64,000 bases of DNA from JBFGJH01 sp041586155 (GTDB taxonomy: Bacteria; Actinomycetota; Acidimicrobiia; Spongiisociales; JAENVV01), in assembly GCA_041586155.1 (NCBI GenBank), contig JBFHAT010000006.1:1-64000 (forward strand), read 5' to 3'. Positions 50,682 through 60,277 of this stretch are shown piece after piece. The notes under the pieces are model-generated. The model did no database searches, had not been told where the DNA came from, and saw only the letters and a program-made list of their open reading frames with translations. Positions within the stretch are counted from its first letter, which is position 1. Each line of letters starts with the position of its first letter. A program made the translations under genes and the position numbers.

Positions 50682-53056
50682 TCAGGCTCCCTTCGCATCC
50701 TGGATGGCCTGCCAGACCCGTTTGGGTCGGAGCGGCATGTCGATGTGTTTCACGCCCAAGGGCGCCAGCGCGTCGACGACGGCGTTGACGATCGTCTGCG
50801 CCGATGCGATGGTCCCCGCCTCACCGATGCCCTTCACCCCGAGCGGGTTCACGTCCGTCGGCGTGACGGTACGGGCAGTGTGGAAGCTGGGCAGATCCCC
50901 CGCCGTGGGGATGATGTAATCGACCAGCGAGCCCGTCAGCAGGTTGCCGTCGGCGTCGTACACGGCGTCCTCGAACAGCGCCTGCCCCACCCCCTGTGCT
51001 ATGCCGCCATGAACCTGGCCTGCGACGATCATCGGATTGATGACATTGCCGCAGTCGTCTGCGGCGAAATAGTCGAGGAGCTTGACGTCCCCGGTGGTGT
51101 CGTCGACCTCCACGACCGCCAGATGCGAGCCGAACGGCCACGTGGCGTTGGGCGGCGTGAAGGTGACAGACTCTTCGAGCCCGCTCTCCATGCCCTCCGG
51201 GCCCTTGTGCGCCTGATAAGCCACCTTGGCGATCTCGGTCCATGTGACCGATGAGTCGGGGGAGCCGGCCACGTGGGCGCCGCCATCTTCGAACACGAGG
51301 TCCTCAGCTGCCGCCTCCAGCAAGTGGGCCGCAATCTTGGCGGCTCTAGCCCGGACCCGGGCCGTCGCCTCATAGGTGGCTGCACCATCGACTGCGATCG
51401 AGCGACTCCCGAAGGTACCGATGCCCATGGGGGATTCTGCGGTGTCGCCGTGCCGGACGACGATCTGCTCGACCGGAAGGCCGAGGCCGTCGCTGACGAT
51501 TTGCGCCCACGTCGTCTCGTGACCCTGGCCGGATGGCCCGGTACCGATGATGACGGTGGCGGTGCCGTCGGGATTCACCCGGACGAGTCCCGAGCCATTG
51601 AAGGAGCTGGGCAGACCGTAGCTGGTCCAAGAGAAGCCGATGTCCTCGAGTACTGCTGGGCCGAACCCGCACACTTCGACGTATGACGACATGCCGATGC
51701 CGATGTGCCTGCCTTCGGCGCGTGCCGATTCCTGCATCGCCCGGAGGGCGTCGTACCCGGCGACCTCCTTGAGCTTCGCGGTCGAACCGTGGTAGTCGCC
51801 CGAGTCGAGGGCGAACCCGCACCCCATGACCGCCGGGAATTGGTCACTCTGCCAGTAGTTCTTCTCGCGAACCTCGATCGGATCCATGCCGATCTCGCGG
51901 GCGTACATGTCGATGATCCGCTCGAGGTAGTAGATCGCCTCAGGACGCCCGGCTCCCCGATACGCATCCGTGGTCATCGTGTGAGTGGTCACACAGTCCA
52001 CGACCCACGACGTTGGGAAGGTGTACTGGCCAGACGCAACCCACAAACCCAGCAACGGGATCGCCACCGTGAAGTTCTGCGTGTACGCCCCCATGTCGGC
52101 GAGGGCGTGCAGCTCGTACCCGAGAATCTCGCCATCGGAGGTTCCGATCAGCGTGGCGGTTCCGACCCATCCCCTTCCCTGAATCGTGGAGTTGGCCGAC
52201 TCCCGGCGCGTTTCGGTGAACTTGACCGGCCGGCCCGTCTGTTGGGCGGCGAAACACACGAGCATCTCGTCGGCATAGACGTTGAGCTTGGCGCCGAAAC
52301 CGCCGCCCACCTCGGGGGCGATCACCCGTACCGCATTGGCGGCCAGGCCGAACGTCTTGCTGATCGCTCCGCTGAGCGCATGCGGCACTTGACTCGACGA
52401 CTGGACAGTGAAGCGCTGATACCCGTCGTTCCACTGGGCAACCACCGAGCGGGGCTCGATCGCAACGGGGATGAGCCGCTGGTTGATCATCTCCTGCGAG
52501 ACGACGACGACATCGTCGCGCTGCTTGGCTTCCTCGATCTTGGGTCTGGGGTCCTCGAGGTCCAGCGCGTCCCAGTAATCGTGGTAGGTCCAGGTGTGGA
52601 TGATGTTGCTGTCGAGCTCATCGTGCACCCTGGCCCCGTCGGCGGCCGCCTCCTTGAGGTCCACGATGGCGGGAAGCGGCTCGTAGTCGACATCGACGGC
52701 ATCGACTGCGTCACGAGCTCGCCCAGGCGAAGTGGCGACCACCATTGCCACCGCCTGCCCGCTGTGCTTCACGTCGCCATCGGCCAGCAGCGGCCGGAGC
52801 TTGCCGATGGGCACCTGGGCGAGGAGGGGACCGAGGTGACGGACGTCGTCGGCGGTGTACACGGCCACGACTCCCTCCATCGACGCAGCTGCGGACGTGT
52901 CGACCGAGTCGATTCGGGCATGGGCATAGGGACTGCGAACGAACCCGACGTGCAGCATTCCCGGCAGCTTCACGTCGTCCACGTACAGTCCGGTTCCCCG
53001 AATCAACGCCGGGTCCTCGCGCCGTTTGACCACTCCTCCCATCACGCTGGTCGTGC

Positions 53057-53060
<4 letters not shown>
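50682..53060 (-). CDS. coxL: molybdenum hydroxylase large subunit, form II CO-dehydrogenase-like (CoxL)
   Basis: 792 residues from ATG at 53060. The active-site loop is TTDAYRGAGRPEAIYYLER: AYRGAGR marks form II (BMS-type) large subunits, unlike the Cys-containing AYXCSFR of form I enzymes that hold the Mo-S-Cu site. GGGFGAKLNVYADEMLVCFA and the catalytic Glu in GVKGIGEAGTIAS are present. The substrate may be CO or another small molecule or purine/aldehyde; form II activity on CO is debated. Gene order S-L-M also fits form II. Confidence 0.93.
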
Positions 53061-53560
<500 letters not shown>

Positions 53561-53639
53561 GCAACGCCTCCTCGAAAAAAGACCGATACGCCGAACCTAC
53601 CCGGTGGTGTCGCCGCGCGGTCGGGAAGGACGGTGGTTT

Positions 53640-54848
53640 CTAGCGAGCGACGAACCGGGACACCGTTTCCACGTGATAGGTCTGAGGGAACATGTCGACC
53701 GGCGCCACCCAGTCGAGGTCGTAGCCCCCATCGATCAGCGCCCGGGCGTCTCTGGCCAGCGAGGCAGGATCACAGGACACCAGCGCCACCGTCCGCGCGC
53801 CCACTCCGATCACCATCTCTGCGCCGGCGGCCCCCAGGCCGTCGCGTGGAGGGTCGACGACGACGAGGTCACATTCGCCGACTTCCGGCCCGGCCTCCTC
53901 GAACGGCACCGGCACGATGGACGCGAACGCGCCCGCCGCCTCGAGATTGTGCTCGAGATCGGTCAACCCCAGCGGCGATGTCTCCACGGCGATCACCTCG
54001 TCGACCGCTCCTGTCAAGGAAACGGAGAACAGGCCACCCCCCGCGTAACCGTCCAGCAAGACGTCTCCCGGATCTGGCTGGAGAGCCTCTCTGACCAGCT
54101 TCACGAGCTCGGCGGCACCATCGGTGTTGTTCTGGAAAAAGGCGTTGGCGGTGATTCGATATTCGCCGCCGGCCACGAGCTCGGTGAGGTGAGGGCGACC
54201 GAACAGGGCCGCCGGTTTTCCCCGCCGAACTCGTACCACCGAGGCGCCCCAGTCGGGCGCTTGCGCAGGCACGGCACCGCGCACGACAACCATCTGGTCG
54301 CCCGTGGCGACCGATGCTCGCAGCGTGATCGACTCGACTCCGTCGAGAGGGCCCAGCCGGCAGAACAGTGCATGAAGGGGCTCCACCAACAGGTGACAGA
54401 CCTCGAGCGGAACCCGCACCCGACTCCGGGCCCGGTACAGGCTGGGCCGTCCCTCGCTGATGTGGAAATCCATGCGATTTCGGTACCGATACGGCTGCGA
54501 CGGCACCGTTGCCCTCACATCGACATCGTCGAGCCGGCCAAGGTGGATCAGCTGCCCATGTACGATTCTCCGCTTCCACTGCAGCTGCGCCTCGTAGTCG
54601 ACGAACTGCCACTGACATCCGCCGCAGGTGCCGAAGTGAGGGCAGCGAGGCTGGGTCCGATCCGCCCCCGGCTCGATGACGTCGATGAGTCGCGCCCTCG
54701 CCCACGATCCGCCGTCCTTCTCAACGGCCACGTGCACACGTTCGCCGGGCAGCGCTCCCGCCACGAAGACGGCCTTGCCATCGACGCGGCCGACCGCTTC
54801 GCCGCCGTGGGCCATGTCGGAGAGCTCGACCTCGATCGGTTGGCTCAC
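53640..54848 (-). CDS. RNA 5-methyluridine methyltransferase (RlmD/TrmA family)
   Basis: 402 residues from GTG at 54848. A TRAM domain begins IEVELSDMAHGGEAVGRVDG, the [4Fe-4S] cysteines are in CPHFGTCGGCQWQF, the SAM site is LLDGYAGGGLFSVSL, and the catalytic Cys is in VALVSCDPASLARD. It methylates a uracil C5 in rRNA or tRNA; the TRAM and Fe-S features favour RlmD-like 23S rRNA enzymes. The start overlaps the stop of the DUF2017 gene. Confidence 0.92.
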   Translation of the reverse strand: MSQPIEVELSDMAHGGEAVGRVDGKAVFVAGALPGERVHVAVEKDGGSWARARLIDVIEPGADRTQPRCPHFGTCGGCQWQFVDYEAQLQWKRRIVHGQLIHLGRLDDVDVRATVPSQPYRYRNRMDFHISEGRPSLYRARSRVRVPLEVCHLLVEPLHALFCRLGPLDGVESITLRASVATGDQMVVVRGAVPAQAPDWGASVVRVRRGKPAALFGRPHLTELVAGGEYRITANAFFQNNTDGAAELVKLVREALQPDPGDVLLDGYAGGGLFSVSLTGAVDEVIAVETSPLGLTDLEHNLEAAGAFASIVPVPFEEAGPEVGECDLVVVDPPRDGLGAAGAEMVIGVGARTVALVSCDPASLARDARALIDGGYDLDWVAPVDMFPQTYHVETVSRFVAR

Positions 54849-55303
54849 ACCGGATCGGGCAGCTGATCGGTGAGGACGTCGACGAGGCTGCTCTGGATCC
54901 ACGACAAGTAATGCAGCAACCCGAGCTCGGGTGTCTCCTCCATCGAATCGTCGGACTCCCAGGCGTTGGAGGTCACGCCCAGCCGATCCCCCAGCACCAG
55001 CCGGGCCTTGCCCACCACCCTGAGCCATGCTTCGGCCTCATCGATGGCGAGAACCACGCCCTCGCCGGCTCGATCGAGACTCGCCTCCACCGCCACGATG
55101 TCGGCGCGGTCCGACTGGCCGGCCTCGTCCCGCGTCAGGCGCTTGAACTCCTCGTCTGCGGGTGATCCGTCACCATACGCCGACTCGGGGAGCACCCCTT
55201 CGCCCTCCGCAGCCAGTCGGGGCACGAGCGACAATAGTTCGACCTGCCACGGCGTCAGCTCCAAGCGGATTCCCCCCGCCTCGAGGCGAAAGATGTCCGT
55301 CAT
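54845..55303 (-). CDS. DUF2017 family protein
   Basis: 152 residues from ATG at 55303. LELTPWQVELLSLVPRLAAE, FKRLTRDEAGQSDRADIVAV and AWLRVVGKARLVLGDRLGVT followed by LHYLSWIQSSLVDVL match DUF2017, which in actinobacteria sits next to clpS. The role is unknown, but the coupling suggests a link to ClpAP/ClpCP proteolysis. The start overlaps the clpS stop by 4 bases. Confidence 0.92.
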   Translation of the reverse strand: MTDIFRLEAGGIRLELTPWQVELLSLVPRLAAEGEGVLPESAYGDGSPADEEFKRLTRDEAGQSDRADIVAVEASLDRAGEGVVLAIDEAEAWLRVVGKARLVLGDRLGVTSNAWESDDSMEETPELGLLHYLSWIQSSLVDVLTDQLPDPV

Positions 55304-55575
55304 GTCCGTTCGATCGTGGCCCACAGCCCGTGGCGATGCAGGCGGTAGCAGTCCAACTCGGCCTTCTCTCTCGGGCCGGCCGCCACGGCACTCTTGCCTT
55401 CGTGATGCACCTCCAGCATCAGCTTGGTTGCCTCGGCTTCTGAATACCCGAACAACTTGCGGAAGACGTAGACGACATACCCCATCAGATTGACGGGATC
55501 GTCCCAGACGATCACCTGCCAGGGTCGGTCGACTTCGACGTCGCGGTCGACGGTCTCGTGCGGCGCGGTCGCCAT
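55300..55575 (-). CDS. clpS: ATP-dependent Clp protease adaptor ClpS
   Basis: 91 residues from ATG at 55575. PWQVIVWDDPVNLMGYVVYV holds the DDxxN... signature (WDDPVN), and ATKLMLEVHHEGKSAVAAGP the MLxVHxxG-type motif that binds N-degron residues. ClpS delivers N-end-rule substrates to ClpC/ClpA. It is in a clpS-DUF2017-methyltransferase unit. Confidence 0.96.
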   Translation of the reverse strand: MATAPHETVDRDVEVDRPWQVIVWDDPVNLMGYVVYVFRKLFGYSEAEATKLMLEVHHEGKSAVAAGPREKAELDCYRLHRHGLWATIERT

Positions 55576-55585
55576 GCCCGCAACG

Positions 55586-55813
55586 TTAGCGCTGGCTGGT
55601 CGATTGGCGCGGGACGGTGCCTGCGGAGCGCTGGTCGTTGATCCACGTCTCGAAGTCCACCCGAGCGACTCTCCATTCGCGACCGAACTTGACCGCGGGC
55701 AGGTTGCCCGAGCGCAGGACGGACGTGACCACGAACGTCGATACATCCATGTACTCACAGATGTCGGCGACCGACAGCCACTCTTTGTCGAGGTTGACCA
55801 CGATGCGCTCCAT
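55586..55813 (-). CDS. small excisionase-type HTH protein
   Basis: 75 residues from ATG at 55813. EWLSVADICEYMDVSTFVV then NLPAVKFGREWRVARVDFET is the helix-turn-helix type 17 (excisionase/MerR-like) domain, comprising almost the whole protein. It likely binds DNA as a regulator; there is no integrase or phage gene nearby, so excisionase activity is unlikely. It lies 10 bases upstream of clpS on the same strand. Confidence 0.88.
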   Translation of the reverse strand: MERIVVNLDKEWLSVADICEYMDVSTFVVTSVLRSGNLPAVKFGREWRVARVDFETWINDQRSAGTVPRQSTSQR

Positions 55814-55958
55814 GCACCCACGAGGGTATGGCCTCCGCCGTGCGCCATCAACCCCTCGTCGCGCCAAGCCGGCGAGCCCGCGAAACAAATCCCCATGCCG
55901 GCTGGTCTTTTTGTGTTGTTTTACATTAGTTTACCGATATCGTCGTGGAGACACGCTC

Positions 55959-56249
55959 ATGGATCCGCTCCGCCATCCCGACCTGATCGAGTTGTCGCAT
56001 CTGCTGCGTGATCAGCTGGAAGCGGTACTCAACGCCGAACAGGAAGCTGCTGCCGCTGCACGCCGACGGCGCCGGACCCTGCGCGACCGGCTCCTCGAAG
56101 CAGAGGACAGAGGCGAGACGATCACGGTCGGAGACGTTGCCGGGCGCCAGACCACCGGACGCGTGACCGGCGTCGGCGCCGACCACGTGACGCTGGATGA
56201 TCGCTTCTTCGTGCGGCTAGATCACTGCGTTCAGTTGATTTTTCCATGA
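55959..56249 (+). CDS. hypothetical protein, 96 aa, coupled to the CpaE-like gene
   Basis: From ATG at 55959. The first ~50 residues are one long helix (LRHPDLIELSHLLRDQLEAV, then NAEQEAAAAARRRRRTLRDR); the rest is a small beta unit (GDVAGRQTTGRVTGVGADHV, FVRLDHCVQLIF), an Sm- or RNase-E-like SH3 barrel shape. I do not recognise the family. Its ATGA overlaps the start of the ATPase gene, so they probably act together. Confidence 0.7.
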   Translation: MDPLRHPDLIELSHLLRDQLEAVLNAEQEAAAAARRRRRTLRDRLLEAEDRGETITVGDVAGRQTTGRVTGVGADHVTLDDRFFVRLDHCVQLIFP

Positions 56250-57298
56250 GGCCTCGCGTCGCCACCGTGCTGACGGCCCGGGAGTGGGAGCCCGCACTCG
56301 TCGAGGCCGCCCGTCGGTCGGCGGTGGTCCGTCTGGTGGCTCGCGCCTACCAACCAGAAGACGTGCCCGTCGACGACCTCGACATCATCGTGGCCGGCGT
56401 CGAGACGGTGTGGGTATCGGCCGCCCAAGTGGCCGGCTGGCAGCGGCGCGGGTGTCGAGTGGTGGGCATGCATCCCAGCGGCGACACGCCGGGCCGCGAC
56501 CTGCTCATTCGGGCCGGAGCCGACGAGGTGCTGGCGGACCACATGGATCCTGACGAGGTGCTGGCGCGATTGCGGGTGCTGAGCCTCGAACCGCGCCCGA
56601 TCGAGCCGTCGGGGTGGGTCGTCGCGGTCACGGGCGCGCTCGGCTCACCGGGAAGAACCGAGACCGCACTTGCCCTGGCCTCGCTCTTGAGCGAGGCCGG
56701 CTCCAGCATGTTGGTCGACCTCGACCCGGACGGGCCATCGCTGTCGCTGCGTCTCCGGCTGGCCCCGCAGCCGTCGATCGTCGACGTGGCCGATGCACTC
56801 CGCCAGGCGCCATGCATTCCCTCGAACATGGCGTGGGAGACCACGGGACTGCGCGTGGTGACCGGCGCTTTCGGCCGATCGACATTGCCGATCGCGGCTC
56901 GGCGCGACGTGCTGCTGGCAGCCCGCGACGCCCACCGCTGGGTGGTCTACGACGCCGGCCCGGCGCGCGACCACACGACGACATCCGACGGCGACGAGGT
57001 CGTGTTCGTCTGCGACGCCAGCCCGACCGGGATCGTCCGGGCGGCCCAGGTCATGGCTCGGTGGCTCGGCCCGCCTCCCCGACTGGTGCTCAACCGGATC
57101 GGCGATCGGCCAGACGATGCCGTCGTGGCGGCACGCCGGGCGACCGGTCTCGAGCCCGCGGCCCTGATCCCCTACGTCGAGCAAATCCGACTCGCAGCCC
57201 TGGACGGGCGCCGCCCCGACCGTGCGTTCCGCCGCTCGCTGAGGCCGCTGGTGGAGGCGATCCTGCAGGACGCTCCTGCGCCACCCACCAGGAGTTAG
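56246..57298 (+). CDS. CpaE-like P-loop ATPase with pseudo-receiver domain
   Basis: 350 residues. The first ~115 residues resemble a receiver-like alpha/beta domain without the acidic triad (GMHPSGDTPGRDLLIRAGAD). The ATPase domain begins VVAVTGALGSPGRTETALAL, a deviant Walker A in which GSPGRT replaces the MinD-type KGGxGKT; LVDLDPDGPSLSL follows. CpaE/TadZ proteins position pilus secretion systems. No pilus genes adjoin here. Confidence 0.82.
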   Translation: MRPRVATVLTAREWEPALVEAARRSAVVRLVARAYQPEDVPVDDLDIIVAGVETVWVSAAQVAGWQRRGCRVVGMHPSGDTPGRDLLIRAGADEVLADHMDPDEVLARLRVLSLEPRPIEPSGWVVAVTGALGSPGRTETALALASLLSEAGSSMLVDLDPDGPSLSLRLRLAPQPSIVDVADALRQAPCIPSNMAWETTGLRVVTGAFGRSTLPIAARRDVLLAARDAHRWVVYDAGPARDHTTTSDGDEVVFVCDASPTGIVRAAQVMARWLGPPPRLVLNRIGDRPDDAVVAARRATGLEPAALIPYVEQIRLAALDGRRPDRAFRRSLRPLVEAILQDAPAPPTRS

Positions 57299-58332
57299 CC
57301 GTCTGGAACGGCCCGATCACGTGCCCGGCTGGTTGCGGCCACCAGCTGCTGGAGTTCGACGCTCACCTCCCGGTCGAGCTCCTTCGACAGGGTCTGCGCC
57401 AAGCGTGCGACGCTCGGCACCTGATCGCTGCTGGCGACGACGACGTCGACGTTGGTGACTCCATCAAGCACCTCGACGTCGACGTTGATGACCTCCACCG
57501 GCACGTTGGATTCGGACGACCACTGCTCCACTACCGAGCCGACGTCGGTGCCCTCTGGTGGCGGCGACAGCAGTCCGGGACCGTCCCACCGCAGGGGCAC
57601 GACCATCAGCAACGCTGCCAAGGCCACCCAGCGAATCCCTCTCAAGATCTGTAAGCCACCGGTCGCCAGCGTCATACCCGGGACGAACCCTCCAAACAGG
57701 AACGTGAGCGCGCCGCTGAACACCACACCGACGACGTTGGCCACGACGAGGAGGAGCGCCCCGAAGGCCATGTCGAAGCGGCCCGCCTCCAGCGAGATCC
57801 CCACCGTGGCCAGCGGCGGCACGAGCGCCACCGCGATGGCGGCTCCGGCCATTGCCTCGGCCGCCTCCCTCCTCACCACGGTGTAAGCCCCCACCGACCC
57901 GGCAGCCATCGCCACCGCCAGGTCGAGAGGGTTGGGCCGGGTCCTGGCCAAGAGCTCGCTGGGCGGGCCGCCACCCTCCCCCGGTAAGAACATCGACAGC
58001 CCTGCAGCGAGCAGGATCGCCCCGGCGGCAGCCACACCGACGATGATCGCTTGCTCGGCTGCTCTCCTGGGCCATCCCATCACCAGCGACGCAGCAGTTC
58101 CCAGCACGGGGCCCATGAGCGGCGCTACGACCATGGCCCCGATGATGACCGCCGCTGAATCGGCCGTGAGTCCGAGGGTGGCCAAACACACCGAGAGGGC
58201 CATGAGCGTGGCGAAACGCCAGATGAACGAACGGCGACGCTCCCCTTCGTGGAACATCGCCTGGATGAAACGTCGCCGATCCACCCCCGTGACCGGGGAA
58301 CGAAGCTCCAGAATCAAGCCAACCCATCGCAC
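57295..58332 (-). CDS. DUF389 membrane protein
   Basis: About 345 residues. SAAVIIGAMVVAPLMGPVLG is the DUF389 signature; IAVALVPPLATVGISLEAGR and GAYTVVRREAAEAMAGAAIA follow, with about seven membrane helices and a cytosolic or extracellular C-terminal domain (NVDVVVASSDQVPSVARLA). Function is unknown. GTG at 58332 is chosen because it puts the helical domain near the start; the open frame extends to 58410. The 3' end overlaps the convergent CpaE-like gene by 4 bases. Confidence 0.85.
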   Translation of the reverse strand: MRWVGLILELRSPVTGVDRRRFIQAMFHEGERRRSFIWRFATLMALSVCLATLGLTADSAAVIIGAMVVAPLMGPVLGTAASLVMGWPRRAAEQAIIVGVAAAGAILLAAGLSMFLPGEGGGPPSELLARTRPNPLDLAVAMAAGSVGAYTVVRREAAEAMAGAAIAVALVPPLATVGISLEAGRFDMAFGALLLVVANVVGVVFSGALTFLFGGFVPGMTLATGGLQILRGIRWVALAALLMVVPLRWDGPGLLSPPPEGTDVGSVVEQWSSESNVPVEVINVDVEVLDGVTNVDVVVASSDQVPSVARLAQTLSKELDREVSVELQQLVAATSRARDRAVPDG

Positions 58333-58465
58333 GAGGTTGGTGATGGGCGACCGGACGCTAGCTCTCCGTCGGATAAAGAACCTGGGGTAGCTTGCACAAA
58401 ACGGTCCCACGTCGGACGCTAACGGCAGGTAAAGGCCAGGTTATCGTTCCGCTGGGGTGCGGCGG

Positions 58466-59275
58466 TCAGCTGGCGGCGCGGTACGTGCCGAGGTGGTGCA
58501 CCGCTTGCATCGTCACCGGAAGAGGCTCGAAAATCGCCTGGAACCCTTCTTTGCCCGGTCGATGGACCAAGTCGATGAAGAATCGATACTTCCAGGCTTC
58601 GTCGGCCGGCCGAGATTCGATGCGGGTGAGATTGGCTCCTCGCAGCCCGAGCTCGGTGAGAGCCAGCGCCAGCGACCCCGGCGTGTGAGCGGCCTCGAAC
58701 GCAACCGTCGACTTGTTGGCGTCGTCGTCGAACGGAGAGTCACCCGGAGCAAGGACGACGAACCTCGTGGAGTTGTGATCTCGATCCACGACACCGGCCT
58801 CCAGCACGTCCAGGCCGTAGGCGGCGGCCGCCGTGATCGGCGCCAACGCGGCCTCGCTGGGCTTCCCCCTCTCGGCCACGAGGCGGACTGCGCCGGCGGT
58901 GTCGTGCTCGGGCCACAGGTCCCAACCTCGCGCCACGAGGGCGGCTTCGGCCTGCCTCAGCGCCTCGGGGTGGGACCGAATCACGCGAATCTCGTCGATC
59001 CGAGCACCGGGTAGCCCGAGGATTGCGTACCGGATCTCGACCATGTGCTCGGCCACGATGGTGACGCCGCCGCCGACGAGTCGGTCGAGCACCGGCAAGA
59101 TGCTGCCGGTAGTGGAGTTCTCGATCGGGAGCACGAGCCGATTCACCTGGCCTCGCTCGAGTGCTGCAAACGCCAGAGGGAAGTTCAGGAACCCGACTGC
59201 AGGACGCTGCGGATAGAGCTCGGTGACCGCCCTGTGGCTGTTCGAATGGGGCTCGCCTTGATAACCGATCGGCAT
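58466..59275 (-). CDS. pheA: prephenate dehydratase
   Basis: 269 residues. IGYQGEPHSNSHRAV opens the PDT domain; LPIENSTTGSI and the catalytic NSTRFVVL motif are present; the last ~85 residues form an ACT domain with NLTRIESRPADEAWKYRFFI (ESRP motif for Phe binding). It makes phenylpyruvate and is normally feedback-inhibited by Phe. No chorismate mutase domain is fused. It lies 22 bases after the M15 peptidase gene on the same strand. Confidence 0.95.
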   Translation of the reverse strand: MPIGYQGEPHSNSHRAVTELYPQRPAVGFLNFPLAFAALERGQVNRLVLPIENSTTGSILPVLDRLVGGGVTIVAEHMVEIRYAILGLPGARIDEIRVIRSHPEALRQAEAALVARGWDLWPEHDTAGAVRLVAERGKPSEAALAPITAAAAYGLDVLEAGVVDRDHNSTRFVVLAPGDSPFDDDANKSTVAFEAAHTPGSLALALTELGLRGANLTRIESRPADEAWKYRFFIDLVHRPGKEGFQAIFEPLPVTMQAVHHLGTYRAAS

Positions 59276-59297
59276 GATTCGCCCAGGCTAACCAGGC

Positions 59298-60224
59298 TCA
59301 GGAGCCGCCTTGGGAGAAATGCATCCAGTCTTTCAAGCTGTTCCAGTCTCCACCCCACGCCCAGCCGATCGCTGCGAACGCATCGACGACCTCGCCCGTG
59401 ACCATGCCGGGTCGGACCTCATCTCGATTCACGTACGCCGAGGCGAGCTCTGGGAGCACGAGATCGTCCTTGATGTAGGGGTTGTGGAACGGGTTGATGT
59501 CGATGGCCAACCCGAACGCGTGCTCCGACCAGCGGGTGGTGTTCACGGCCGGCCGGCAAACGAAGGAGGTGGTGACGTTCCCGTCTCCCGTCGGAGGCAG
59601 ATCCAGCTCGGAAGCAGCGATGACCCGCATCTCTTCGATGGGGAATCGCAAATCGTAGAGGCGTTCGAACAGCGCCACCACATCGGTGGAAACGTCGACG
59701 TGCACGATGATCTCGCCGGTGTGGGCGCGACCGTCGAAGCCATGGTGCGAAACCCTCACATACCGGAGCTCCTCGAGTGTCACCGGGCACTCTTCCGACC
59801 ATGAAGAACGGTCGACGACTTCAGCCGGGACCAGATCAATCGACGATTGGTAGGTTGGGCCGAGCGGTGGAGGGAGGCGGTCGATGGTGACGAAACGCCG
59901 GTCGACGAGTTCGCGTGGAGTGGGCAACACGACACCGAAACCGTCTGGCCGACGGTCGAGGATACGGGTGCCCAGCCAATCCGGGGGAGGGACGGCACCC
60001 AGATCGGCAACTCGTCCCTCTTGCTCGCCGTCGGTCTCGATCGACCCGCTTTCTTGGGCCGACCCGCCCACCGGAGGGGAATCGACCTCGATCGACGTGG
60101 TGGTCGCCTCGGTCGGCGAGGGCGACGGTGATGGGACGCTCGTGGGGACGGGATCAGGGTTGAACGTCGCGCTCGAGCACGCCAGCGTCAGGCACATCAG
60201 CACCGAGACGAGTCGTGCCGTCAT
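59298..60224 (-). CDS. M15-type D-Ala-D-Ala carboxypeptidase-like lipoprotein
   Basis: 308 residues. The signal sequence ends in a lipobox (SVLMCLTLAC), then a Ser/Pro/Thr linker. The C-terminal M15 domain has SEHAFGLAIDINPFHNPY (zinc His and Asp) and AWGGDWNSLKDWMHFSQ (catalytic Asp and zinc His). Family members cut D-Ala or other cross-links of peptidoglycan. It is divergent from the GH13 gene and upstream of pheA. Confidence 0.88.
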   Translation of the reverse strand: MTARLVSVLMCLTLACSSATFNPDPVPTSVPSPSPSPTEATTTSIEVDSPPVGGSAQESGSIETDGEQEGRVADLGAVPPPDWLGTRILDRRPDGFGVVLPTPRELVDRRFVTIDRLPPPLGPTYQSSIDLVPAEVVDRSSWSEECPVTLEELRYVRVSHHGFDGRAHTGEIIVHVDVSTDVVALFERLYDLRFPIEEMRVIAASELDLPPTGDGNVTTSFVCRPAVNTTRWSEHAFGLAIDINPFHNPYIKDDLVLPELASAYVNRDEVRPGMVTGEVVDAFAAIGWAWGGDWNSLKDWMHFSQGGS

Positions 60225-60277
60225 TGCGTGGAACCTTACAGATGGTCGTGAGCTGGACCGATACAATCCCCGAGCGC

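Noticed and set aside
55586..55813. Phage excisionase / mobile element remnant
   Set aside because: No integrase, att-like repeats or phage genes nearby; small HTH proteins of this type are common regulators.
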